From DAOTTX01 sp034437515 (GTDB lineage Bacteria > Chloroflexota > Anaerolineae > Aggregatilineales > Phototrophicaceae): DNA of 64,000 nt. The notes under the pieces are model-generated. The model had not been told where the DNA came from and ran no database searches. It was given only the letters and a program-made list of their open reading frames with translations. Location: assembly GCA_034437515.1 (NCBI GenBank), contig DAOTTX010000232.1, positions 1 through 64,000 on the forward strand. Direction: 5' to 3'. Position numbers and translations under genes: made by a program. This document shows positions 33,042 through 40,804 of this stretch, piece by piece. Numbering within the stretch: position 1 is the first letter of the stretch; each line of letters starts with the position of its first letter.

Positions 33042-34448
33042 ATGATCGAGCCACCGAAAATAGTCGTAATCGGCGCAGGCAGCGCGATCTTCGGCCTGGG
33101 CGCACTCTCGACGATGATTCAGAGTCCGCTGCTGAAAGGCGCGCACCTGGCGTTATGCGACATCAACGAACAAGGGCTGGAAACCATGACTCGCCTCGCG
33201 GAGATGATGAACGACTCCTGGGGCGCGGAGATGACGATTTCCGGTTCGACCGACCGGCGCGATCTGCTACCTGATGCGGACTTTGTCATCGTCTCTATTC
33301 AGGTCGGGCAGCGTGAGGACGTCTGGGAGATGGATTGGCAGATTCCAATGCGGCATGGCATCCGCCAACCCTATGCGGAAAACGGCGGCCCCGGTTCGTT
33401 CGCACACACAGCGCGGAACCTGCCGCTCATCCTCGACATCGCACGAGACATGGAAGACCTGTGTCCCGACGCCTACTATCTCAACCTGGTGAATCCGATG
33501 ATCCGTCTGACAACAGCGGTGCATCGTTACACCGATATCAAAGTCATCGGCCTGTGTCATCAGTTGTTGTGGGGCTATGCGATGGCGGCATCGGTGCTGG
33601 CGGATCGCTTCGAGATCGACGTACCGCCGGATTTCCATGTCCACACAGACGCGGACAACATGCCCGCCTTCATCCACGTAGCGAAGCAGGCCGTACAACA
33701 TCTGGACATCAAAGCGGCGGGGATCAATCACTTCTCCTGGGTGTATGACATCCGTGACAAACACAACGGCGAAGATCTGTATCCCGAACTCCGCGACCGT
33801 TGGATCAACTTCTACCGGCGTGACTTCGAGCCGCTCAGCCGTGAGGTTTTCGAGATCTTCGGCATGATGCCCACCGCCGGGGACAGCCACATGTGTGAGT
33901 TCCTGCCGTTCATCACCGACCCGGAACTCAAACCCTGGAAGAAATATGATCTCAAGCTGCAAAGCTGGGAAGGCAACCGCCGCCGTCGCGCCCACCGCTG
34001 GCAGACCGCACACGACATCGTTGACGGCAAAATCGACGTAGACGAGTTGCGCGACGTCACCCGGCACGGCATCCTCGATGAAGGCATCCCGGAGATGATC
34101 GCAGCAGCGCATTACAACAAACGCTACTATCACCCGCAGTTGAACATTCCCAATCAAGGTTACATCCCCAACTTGCCGGACGACGCCATCGTCGAGGTGC
34201 CAGGGATGATTTCAGCGGTCGGCTTCCAGGGGTTGAGCTTCCCCGCACTGCCGGAACCTATCGCGGAGATGTGCCGCCGTGAGTTGACGTTGAGTTCGAC
34301 CATCGTCGATGCAGCGGTCACCGGCGATCGTGGCTTGGCGTTGCAGGCGTTGCTACTTGACCCGATGGTGCGTGACATCGACACCGCCCGCGCCATCCTC
34401 GATGACCTGCTGAAGGAATTTAACCAGTATTTACCACAGTTCGCATAG
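33042..34448 (+). CDS. GH4 NAD-dependent glycosidase
   Basis: A 468-residue family 4 glycosidase, which cleaves glycosides through transient oxidation at C3 using NAD and a divalent metal. The NAD loop is VVIGAGSAIFG (8-18). The metal ligands are C172 in GLCH and H230 in AGINHF. The CH form at this site is that of enzymes for non-phosphorylated substrates (alpha-glucosidase or alpha-galacturonidase type), not the phospho-glycosidases with CN. There is no signal peptide, so it works on imported glycoside. In this cluster it may release the sugar from a glyceride or other aglycone. Confidence 0.85.
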   Translation: MIEPPKIVVIGAGSAIFGLGALSTMIQSPLLKGAHLALCDINEQGLETMTRLAEMMNDSWGAEMTISGSTDRRDLLPDADFVIVSIQVGQREDVWEMDWQIPMRHGIRQPYAENGGPGSFAHTARNLPLILDIARDMEDLCPDAYYLNLVNPMIRLTTAVHRYTDIKVIGLCHQLLWGYAMAASVLADRFEIDVPPDFHVHTDADNMPAFIHVAKQAVQHLDIKAAGINHFSWVYDIRDKHNGEDLYPELRDRWINFYRRDFEPLSREVFEIFGMMPTAGDSHMCEFLPFITDPELKPWKKYDLKLQSWEGNRRRRAHRWQTAHDIVDGKIDVDELRDVTRHGILDEGIPEMIAAAHYNKRYYHPQLNIPNQGYIPNLPDDAIVEVPGMISAVGFQGLSFPALPEPIAEMCRRELTLSSTIVDAAVTGDRGLALQALLLDPMVRDIDTARAILDDLLKEFNQYLPQFA

Positions 34449-34514
34449 GTGTAACGTCCCTGCGGATGATTGAATAACGTTTCGCTTGACTTGAAAAGAA
34501 AGGATCAACACATC

Positions 34515-34838
34515 ATGAAAAAGGTTTTTGTGATTGATGAAGCCGACAACGTCGGTACTGTGGTCGTCGCGCCGATTGATAAAGGCGAGGATGTCGGCAC
34601 TAACGGACGCATCACCGACATCAAAGTCACCGCCAGCACGGATATCGCCTATGGGCATAAGGTCGCCCTGAAGGACATCGCCAAAGGTGACACAGTCATG
34701 AAGTACGGTCTGAGCATCGGCACTGCCTCGCAAGACATCAAAGCCGGTGACCACGTCCACGCGCACAACGTTGAAAGCAATCGTGGGCGTGGTGACAAGG
34801 TCAGTTCTGATGACACGAGCACTGTACCGAGCGCATAA
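34515..34838 (+). CDS. UxaA N-terminal/SAF-domain subunit, SuyA-like
   Basis: A 107-residue stand-alone SAF domain, the small subunit of two-part UxaA-family lyases: sulfolactate sulfo-lyase (SuyA) or split altronate dehydratase. Typical marks are FVIDEADNVGTVVVAPIDKG at the start and YGHKVALKDIAKGDTVMKYG in the middle. The start at 34515 has AAAGGA nine bases upstream; an earlier in-frame ATG lacks one. It is followed after 40 bases by the large subunit gene. The sulfo-lyase reading rests mainly on the neighbouring isomerase and transaldolase. Confidence 0.75.
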   Translation: MKKVFVIDEADNVGTVVVAPIDKGEDVGTNGRITDIKVTASTDIAYGHKVALKDIAKGDTVMKYGLSIGTASQDIKAGDHVHAHNVESNRGRGDKVSSDDTSTVPSA

Positions 34839-34878
34839 GCATTTAACCACACGAAACAATTAAGGAGAAAACACAAGC

Positions 34879-36051
34879 ATGACAAACTTTATGGGATACG
34901 TCCGGCCTGATGACTCGGTCGGCATTCGCAATCATCTACTCATCCTCTCCGGCACGGTGTACGCCAACGGCGTCGTGGAGCGCGTCGCCAACACGATCAA
35001 CGGCGCGGTGCCGATCACCCATGCGTTGGGACGCTGCCAGGTCGTGCCTGACCTGCGCGTGACGCGGCGTTTTCTTTCCGGCACAGGGGCCAACCCCAAC
35101 GTCGGCGCGGTGATCGTCATCGACCACTTCAAAGAAGAGGGCTGCACCGCCGAGGACATCGCTCATGACATCTCACCGACCGGCAAGCTGATCGCCACCG
35201 TGAACATTCGCGGTGAGGGTGGGTTCATCAGCGCGGTGGAAAAAGCCACACGCATCGCGCAGGATTTCGCCCGGCAGATCAGCATGTACCAGCGTGAGTC
35301 GGTGCCGGTGTCGAATATTTTGTTCGGGACGGAGTGCGGCACGTCGGATACGACCTCCGGCCTTGCCAGCAACCCTGCAAACGGTGTCGCCGGTGAGATG
35401 ATTATCGCCGAAGGCGGACGTATGATTATGGCGGAATGCACCGAATGGATGGGTTGCGAAAATTGGCTTACCGAGAAAGCCGCCACGCCGGAAGTTGCCG
35501 AGCAGATCGTCGCCGGGGTACGCCATATGGAAAACCGTGCTCTCGCCAGCGGTGAAGACATTCGCGGCAGCCAGCCGACCGGCGATAACATGGCGGGTGG
35601 CCTGACCACCATCGAGGAAAAGTCGATGGGTGCGTGCAAGAAGATCGGCGCATCTGAGATCGTGGAATATCTCGAAGTTGGTGAAGCGCCCAAGCAGACT
35701 AAACCCGGCAATTACGTGATGTACGGCCCCGGTATGGGCGCGGAGAGCATCAGCAGCATGGCGGCGGCAGGCTGCCAGGTGTTGACCTTCTGCACCGGTG
35801 GTGGGCATACCTCCAACCATCCCATCATGCCGACTATCAAAGTGACGGGCAACCGCAACAGCTACGAACTGATGCGCGACACCGTCGATATCGACGTCAG
35901 CGGGGTGTTCTTCGATGAAATCAACCTGGAAGAAGCCGGTCAGATCGTCTTTGACGAGGTCATGCGCGTCAACAATGGCTACCTGACCAAGTCTGAGGCG
36001 TTGAAGGATAACAACAGCTTCGCCATTCATCGTGTGGGGCCAAGCATCTAA
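34879..36051 (+). CDS. UxaA-family lyase large subunit, SuyB-like
   Basis: A 390-residue UxaA C-terminal-type protein, the catalytic subunit partner of the SAF protein before it. The opening GYVRPDDSVGIRNHLLILSG and later GTECGTSDTTSGLASNPANG and FCTGGGHTSNHPI are family hallmarks with likely metal ligands. Where altronate dehydratases usually show a THGxGCG motif, this protein reads THALGRCQ followed by GTGANPNVGAVIVI, closer to the pattern I associate with SuyB. It would cleave sulfolactate to pyruvate and sulfite. Split altronate or another sugar-acid dehydratase remains possible. AAGGAG precedes the ATG. Confidence 0.7.
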   Translation: MTNFMGYVRPDDSVGIRNHLLILSGTVYANGVVERVANTINGAVPITHALGRCQVVPDLRVTRRFLSGTGANPNVGAVIVIDHFKEEGCTAEDIAHDISPTGKLIATVNIRGEGGFISAVEKATRIAQDFARQISMYQRESVPVSNILFGTECGTSDTTSGLASNPANGVAGEMIIAEGGRMIMAECTEWMGCENWLTEKAATPEVAEQIVAGVRHMENRALASGEDIRGSQPTGDNMAGGLTTIEEKSMGACKKIGASEIVEYLEVGEAPKQTKPGNYVMYGPGMGAESISSMAAAGCQVLTFCTGGGHTSNHPIMPTIKVTGNRNSYELMRDTVDIDVSGVFFDEINLEEAGQIVFDEVMRVNNGYLTKSEALKDNNSFAIHRVGPSI

Positions 36052-36058
36052 TCATCAC

Positions 36059-36185
36059 ACAGGCGAGCCGCCTGTCGGCCTATGCTCTTACCGTGTGATA
36101 GGCAGCGCAACAGTTTTAAGCCACAATCACCGGGGGCGATCAGTCGCCCCCCTACACAAATCCGGGCTGGATGCATCCAGCCCGG
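36059..36185. repeat. Three consecutive hairpins
   Basis: ACAGGCG at 36059-36065 pairs with CGCCTGT at 36069-36075; GGGGGCGA at 36132-36139 pairs with TCGCCCCC at 36144-36151; and 36162-36185 is a perfect 24-base palindrome with 12-base arms. They fill the gap between the suyB-like and larA-like genes. The second belongs to the same repeat type as 40692-40713 and 48169-48186. They may attenuate or process the transcript. Confidence 0.7.
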
Positions 36186-36214
36186 AAAGCTACGAACAAA
36201 GGATAAAAATCCGC

Positions 36215-37477
36215 ATGACCACCCTGCATATCCCCTACGGTAAAACATCACTTGAAGTAAACATCGCCGATCATCACCGAGTTGAGCATATCGTCCCCGC
36301 ACAGGTGACAGCCGTAGACGACGCTCGCGCCGCCGTCGAACACGCGCTCGATCATCCCGAAGGCGGCGTCAGCATTGCCGATTTCGCCGGAGCAGAATCA
36401 GCGGTGATTGCGATCAATGATAAGACACGTCCAGTACCACACGCCGACCTGCTGCCGCCGTTACTGGCACAGATCGAAGCGTTGGGCATCCCGCCGGAGC
36501 GTATCACCTTGTTGATCGCTACGGGCACACACCCGGTCATGCCACCGGAGGAATACACCTGGATTTTGCCGCAGGCCATCATCGACCGTTACCCGATTAT
36601 CTGCCACGATTACAACGATGATGACGTCTTTTTGCATCTAGGCGAAACCGAACGCGGCACCCCGGTTACCATCAACCGGCATTACATGGCGGCGGACTTG
36701 CGGGTCGTGGTCGGCAATGTGGAACCGCATCAGTTTATGGGCTTCAGCGGCGGCGTCAAAAGCGCGGTGATCGGTCTCGCCGGGAGGCCGACTATCAACC
36801 ACAATCACGGCATGATGGTTCAGCCGGAGGCCACGCTGGGCCGTTATGACGACAACCCGATGCGGCAAGATGTCGAGGAAATGGGACGTATCGTTCGTGT
36901 GGATTTCGCACTTAACGCGCTGCTCAACAGCCAGAAGCAGATCGTAAAAGTCATCGCCGGTGATCCGCGTGCGGTGATGGCAGCGGCGATCCCGCAAGTG
37001 CGCGAGTTGTATACGGTGCAGGTCGCAACCCCCTATGATCTGATGATCGTCTCACCGGGAGGCAACCCGAAGGACATCAACGTGTACCAATCACAAAAAG
37101 CCCTGGGGCACGCAACGCGCGTTGCCAAACCGGGCGGTGTGGTGTTCCTCTGCGCGGCTTGCCCGGAAGGGGCGGGCAGCCAGACCTACGAGGACTGGGT
37201 CGCACAACAAACCAGCTATGACGACGTCTTTGAACAATTCGCCGCTGAGGGCTTCCGCGTGGGGCCGCACAAAGCCTATCAGATCGCACGCGATGCGTCC
37301 AAGTTGCACGTCCACTGGAAGACCGAGATGCCGCCGAACTATGCCCGTAAGTTGTTGCTTGAACCGGTCAATGATTTGCAATCCGCGCTTGATGACGCGC
37401 TGAACGCTTTACCGGATGACGCCCACATTGGCGTGATGACACTCGCCAACGCGACCATCCCCGCGTTAACGGATTAA
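36215..37477 (+). CDS. LarA-type nickel-pincer racemase
   Basis: A 420-residue member of the LarA (DUF2088) family, which racemises or epimerises 2-hydroxy acids with a covalently bound nickel-pincer nucleotide. Key residues match those known in lactate racemase: D69 and R72 in NDKTRPVP, H106 in GTH, H172, the cofactor-tethering K182 in SGGVKSA and H198 in NHNH. The start at 36215 follows AAAGGA by 12-13 bases; the frame upstream runs through the hairpin repeats. The cofactor genes larB, larC and larE are not in the window. Next to SuyA/SuyB-like genes, racemisation of sulfolactate is an attractive hypothesis. Confidence 0.82.
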   Translation: MTTLHIPYGKTSLEVNIADHHRVEHIVPAQVTAVDDARAAVEHALDHPEGGVSIADFAGAESAVIAINDKTRPVPHADLLPPLLAQIEALGIPPERITLLIATGTHPVMPPEEYTWILPQAIIDRYPIICHDYNDDDVFLHLGETERGTPVTINRHYMAADLRVVVGNVEPHQFMGFSGGVKSAVIGLAGRPTINHNHGMMVQPEATLGRYDDNPMRQDVEEMGRIVRVDFALNALLNSQKQIVKVIAGDPRAVMAAAIPQVRELYTVQVATPYDLMIVSPGGNPKDINVYQSQKALGHATRVAKPGGVVFLCAACPEGAGSQTYEDWVAQQTSYDDVFEQFAAEGFRVGPHKAYQIARDASKLHVHWKTEMPPNYARKLLLEPVNDLQSALDDALNALPDDAHIGVMTLANATIPALTD

Positions 37478-37491
37478 TCACCGAGGTGCGT

Positions 37492-37662
37492 TTAACACGC
37501 ATACGCCGCTGCCCCCGAAAACTCATTATCTTTGAGATACGCCAGCCCTTGCTCGATATAGTCGAGTGCTTTATCGGGCTGCCCGGCGCGATGTCTCAGG
37601 TCGCCTAACCTGCTCTGGATTGGGGCGACCATCGCACTTTTTAACTCCCGGTTGATCGAGCA
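37492..37662 (-). pseudogene. TPR-protein remnant
   Basis: A minus-strand frame of about 55 codons gives RLGDLRHRAGQPDKALDYIE followed by QGLAYLKD, a clear tetratricopeptide unit, then a stop at 37492-37494. Upstream it runs into a stop at 37663-37665. It looks like the end of a lost TPR protein, perhaps a large regulator. No start with a ribosome site exists. Confidence 0.5.
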
Positions 37663-37681
37663 TCACCTGTAAAAACCATGC

Positions 37682-37716
37682 TTGACAAATCAGCGTTTTA
37701 TCGTAAAATTACGATA
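37682..37716 (+). promoter_or_regulatory. Promoter with ArsR operator at the start codon
   Basis: TTGACA at 37682-37687 and TAAAAT at 37704-37709 are spaced by 16 bases and place the transcript start at about 37716, the A of the ATG. The palindrome TATCGTAA-AA-TTACGATA spans 37699-37716 and covers the -10. The same ATCGT-N6-ACGAT pattern occurs at 38051-38066 before the flavoprotein gene. No ribosome site fits between the promoter and the ATG, so the mRNA appears leaderless. Confidence 0.7.
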
Positions 37717-38024
37717 TGAATACAAAACAAGGGACAAAAGACTACAATCTAACAACCGATGAGACGCGCCTCACAAAGATGATGAAGGCGCTCGGTCACC
37801 CGGCACGTATGCAGATCGTCCGGTATCTGAGTGACAACCCACAGTGTTTCACCGGCGATATTGTCGAAGTGCTGCCGCTGGCGCAGGCCACCGTCTCTCA
37901 GCATCTCAAAGTACTGCGCGATGCTGATCTGATCTGCGGGACGATTGAAGGCCCCGCGACGAGCTACTGCCTCGATGAAGACAATATCGCGTGGTTCAAA
38001 GCTCAGACGAACACGCTGTTTTAA
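37716..38024 (+). CDS. ArsR-family repressor
   Basis: A 102-residue winged-helix repressor (KALGHPARMQIVRYLSDNPQ at 24-43; recognition helix in LAQATVSQHLKVLRDADLI). The canonical metal-box ELCVCDL of ArsR is replaced by QCFTGDIVEVLP, with only one cysteine, so it does not look like a standard arsenite sensor of that type. A second cysteine, C85 in SYCLDEDN, follows the wing. Its ATG sits at the end of its own palindromic operator. The following flavoprotein gene carries the same operator 22-37 bases before its start and is the evident target. Confidence 0.85.
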   Translation: MNTKQGTKDYNLTTDETRLTKMMKALGHPARMQIVRYLSDNPQCFTGDIVEVLPLAQATVSQHLKVLRDADLICGTIEGPATSYCLDEDNIAWFKAQTNTLF

Positions 38025-38050
38025 AGACCGGGAAGTTTTTTTTCGCTTTC

Positions 38051-38066
38051 ATCGTAAAAACACGAT
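38051..38066 (+). promoter_or_regulatory. Second ArsR operator
   Basis: ATCGT at 38051-38055 and ACGAT at 38062-38066 with a six-base centre repeat the operator at 37700-37715. It lies between the arsR-like stop and the flavoprotein ATG at 38088. Confidence 0.65.
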
Positions 38067-38087
38067 AAAACAAAAGGAAAGCAACCG

Positions 38088-39431
38088 ATGTTAACCTATC
38101 CAACCGCTGTAATTGGTGCTGGTCCCGTTGGGCTGGCTGCTGCCGCACATTTACTCGAACGTGGCGAAACACCCTTAGTTTTCGAAGCCGCTGCCGAAGT
38201 TGGCGCGAACATCCGAGATTGGGCGCATGTCCGCATGTTCTCGCCCTGGACGTTCACCGTCGATGCAGCGTCCGTGCGCCTGCTGGAAAAACACGGCTGG
38301 CAGATGCCACCCGCTGACGCGCTCCCGACCGGTGATGATCTGGTCAAACACTATCTGCAACCGCTGGCAACCCTGCCTGAACTCTGTGATCACATCCATC
38401 TGAATGCGCGAGTACTTGCGGTCAGCCGTCGCAACGTCGATAAGATGAAAGACACAGGCCGCGATGATGCACCGTTCGTGCTGCATATCGCTTATGCCGA
38501 CGGTCACGAAGATTTTATCGAAGCACGCGCCGTCATCGACGCTTCAGGGACGTGGAACCAACCCAATCCGCTTGGTGCGGGCGGTTTGCCAGCCATCGGC
38601 GAAAAGCAACACACCGCGCATATCGCCTATGGCATCCCTGACATTCTCGGCGGGGCACGCGCACGCTATGCCGCCCAGCGTGTGATGGTCGTCGGCAGCG
38701 GACACTCCGCGATTAACGCATTGCTGGAACTGGCACAACTCAAAGAAGAACAGCCCACAACACAAATCATATGGGCGATGCGAGGTACCAACCTCAAGCG
38801 GGTGTTCGGCGGCGGCGAGGACGATGCACTACCCGCACGCGGCGCACTCGGTGATCGTGTGAAGGCTTACCTCGATGCCGGTGTGATCGAAATGCTATCG
38901 CCCTTCCGTATTCGTGAGATCGTCGAATCCACGCGAGGTATAACCGTCACCGGCGAAACATCCGATGATCCGGTGACGATCAGCGTCGATCAGATCATCA
39001 CAGCGACCGGTTCGCGTCCTGAACTCGCAATGCTGCGTGAACTACGCCTCGAAATTGACCCTTCTTTAGAGAGTGCGCGAACGCTGGCACCGATGATTGA
39101 CCCCAACATCCATTCTTGTGGGACGGTGCCACCGCATGGTGAGGCCGAACTACGTCACCCGGAAAAGAACTTTTACATCGTCGGGATGAAAAGTTACGGA
39201 CGTGCGCCGACCTTCTTGCTGGCGACGGGCTACGAACAGGTGCGTTCGGTGGTGGCGGCGCTGGTCGGGGACTATGAAGCTGCACAAGACGTTCAGCTTT
39301 GCCTGCCGGAAACGGGTGTGTGCAACACAGATTTCGGTGATGCCGGAGACTGCTGTAATACACCCGCCGCGCCGACCATCCAGCTAGAGACGATCACGCT
39401 TAAAGTCCCTGAACAAGTGGGTAAATCCTGA
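38088..39431 (+). CDS. FAD/NAD(P)-binding oxidoreductase (ArsO-like)
   Basis: A 447-residue flavoprotein with two Rossmann motifs: AVIGAGPVGLAAAAHL (FAD) at 8-23 and VMVVGSGHSAINALLEL (NAD(P)) near residue 200. It resembles flavin monooxygenase-like proteins found beside arsR, sometimes called ArsO. Near the C terminus (about residues 403-424) it carries CNTDFGDAGDCCN, a cysteine cluster suited to binding a metalloid or thiol. AGGAAAG precedes the ATG. With the ArsR operator in front it is probably induced by a toxic ion or reactive sulfur species. The substrate is not known. Confidence 0.8.
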   Translation: MLTYPTAVIGAGPVGLAAAAHLLERGETPLVFEAAAEVGANIRDWAHVRMFSPWTFTVDAASVRLLEKHGWQMPPADALPTGDDLVKHYLQPLATLPELCDHIHLNARVLAVSRRNVDKMKDTGRDDAPFVLHIAYADGHEDFIEARAVIDASGTWNQPNPLGAGGLPAIGEKQHTAHIAYGIPDILGGARARYAAQRVMVVGSGHSAINALLELAQLKEEQPTTQIIWAMRGTNLKRVFGGGEDDALPARGALGDRVKAYLDAGVIEMLSPFRIREIVESTRGITVTGETSDDPVTISVDQIITATGSRPELAMLRELRLEIDPSLESARTLAPMIDPNIHSCGTVPPHGEAELRHPEKNFYIVGMKSYGRAPTFLLATGYEQVRSVVAALVGDYEAAQDVQLCLPETGVCNTDFGDAGDCCNTPAAPTIQLETITLKVPEQVGKS

Positions 39432-39594
39432 TGCTGAGGCGTCAATTATCCTCTGGCTGTTCTGTGGCTGTTTCGGTGTGTCTTTACCAGTGCTACCGGA
39501 ATGGGTGAAAAATAGGATTTGACATCGCCCTCACCCTGAATCCCGCTCTCGCTCGATCAGTTGGCGCGGGGTAGGGGATGAGGGCCGAAAGTGT

Positions 39595-40563
39595 TTAGCG
39601 CCGCAGACCGTCCGTACCATCGAGGATCGCCTGAAGTGTCCCCCGGTCGAGCAAAGGCAGATCACCGGGTAGTGTGTATTTATAGGCAGCCGCTGCCGCC
39701 CCCCACGCCAGCGCATCGTCCAGGATTGCCGTTTCCATGTAACGCGACAGAAAACCGGCAGCGAAGGCATCACCACCACCGATGCGACCGCTGCCCTGTG
39801 CGGGGAAAGTGGGTTGATGATGTACCCGGTCGCTCCCCACATTGATAGCGCCCGCCCCGTCTTTGCCCATCGTCACGACGATGGGTGCTTCGGGGAATCG
39901 AGATTGCAGCGTCTTCAGCGCGGCTTCGTATGTGGCTGGTGTGTTGAACAGGCGCACGGCATCACGCAGCGCGATCATAATGAGATCAGCCTGTGCCATG
40001 ACCGCGGCACAGGCGACCGTCGCTTCTTCGTCCGTCCACAGCAGGGCGCGGTGATTGACGTCGAAACTGACCCGCCAACCGGCAGACTTAGCCCGTTCGA
40101 CAGCTTGAGTCACCGTCGCCGCCGCCGAAGGACCAATCGCCAACGTGATACCGGAGACATGCAGCCACCCCGCGTGATCTTCGTCGAATAGATCACCGGG
40201 TAGATCATCCGGTTGCATTCGGCTCATCGCGCTGCCCGCCCGATCATAGGTCACACGCCCGCCACGCGGCGGCGGCCCCTCTTCGACGTAGTACATACCG
40301 ACTCGATCTTCGGGTGTCCAGACGACTTGTGAGGTATCGACGCCGTGTGCGCTGATCGCCCCGGCGATACGACGCCCCAGTGGGTTGTCCGTCAGGCGAG
40401 AGAGCCACCGGACGTGCCAGCCCAGCCGCGCCAACCCGACCGCGACGTTGCTCTCACTGCCGCCGACGTAGATCTCGAATTGCGCCGCCTGTTCGATCAG
40501 TTGTTGATCGCGTGGGGTCAAGCGCAGCATGGTTTCCCCTAAAGTGATGACATCAATCGGCAT
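39595..40563 (-). CDS. PfkB-family kinase, KDG-kinase type
   Basis: A 322-residue ribokinase-like (PfkB) kinase. The N-terminal GGSESNVAVGLARLGW (34-49) and the segment TYDRAGSAMSRMQPDDL fit 2-keto-3-deoxygluconate kinases. The C-terminal anion-hole motif reads GGGDAFAAGF, with the catalytic Asp present. It would phosphorylate KDG to KDPG; no KDPG aldolase (Eda) is in the window. It lies 241 bases downstream of the aldolase gene on the same strand. The repeat GGGGATGAGGGCC overlaps its terminator region at 39575. Confidence 0.82.
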   Translation of the reverse strand: MPIDVITLGETMLRLTPRDQQLIEQAAQFEIYVGGSESNVAVGLARLGWHVRWLSRLTDNPLGRRIAGAISAHGVDTSQVVWTPEDRVGMYYVEEGPPPRGGRVTYDRAGSAMSRMQPDDLPGDLFDEDHAGWLHVSGITLAIGPSAAATVTQAVERAKSAGWRVSFDVNHRALLWTDEEATVACAAVMAQADLIMIALRDAVRLFNTPATYEAALKTLQSRFPEAPIVVTMGKDGAGAINVGSDRVHHQPTFPAQGSGRIGGGDAFAAGFLSRYMETAILDDALAWGAAAAAYKYTLPGDLPLLDRGTLQAILDGTDGLRR

Positions 40564-40691
40564 TAAAAGTTTCCTTTCGTGCGGTAATCATTTTACCGTT
40601 GGCGAGATGTTGGGTTACGGTGGTTTTTCTCCCGCCTTTGATGATAAGCATTTTATAGGACTTATACCAATCAGGTGAAAAGAAGCATCAG

Positions 40692-40713
40692 CGGACGCGA
40701 CTAATCGCGTCCG
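40692..40713. repeat. Dispersed palindromic repeat
   Basis: CGGACGCGA at 40692-40700 pairs perfectly with TCGCGTCCG at 40705-40713 around CTAA. It shares the GACGCGA...TCGCGTC core with 48169-48186. A further hairpin (CGGACAA near 40774 with TTGTCCG near 40792) lies between it and the aldolase stop and could end that operon's transcript. Confidence 0.6.
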
Positions 40714-40804
40714 AGAACCCATAATCATGCTGATTCTAATTGGTTGGCTCATAAGAAAGATCGGACAATGCCGTCCTGCCCGGCAGCCAACTTGTCCGAA
40801 CCGC

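Noticed and set aside
32333..34157. Long minus-strand frames opposite the transaldolase and GH4 genes
   Set aside because: They are antisense shadows; catalytic motifs are on the plus strand.
35173..36030. 285-codon minus-strand frame opposite the lyase large subunit
   Set aside because: Same reason: His/Arg-rich shadow with no family resemblance.
34515..36051. Split altronate dehydratase in a galacturonate pathway
   Set aside because: No uronate isomerase or tagaturonate reductase is seen, the THGxGCG pattern is missing and the cluster has a transaldolase. Not excluded, only less likely.
40727..40739. ATGCTGATTCTAA shared with 22377-22389 as a solo insertion-sequence end
   Set aside because: A 13-base match in A/T-rich spacer is weak evidence and there is no inverted partner near 40727.
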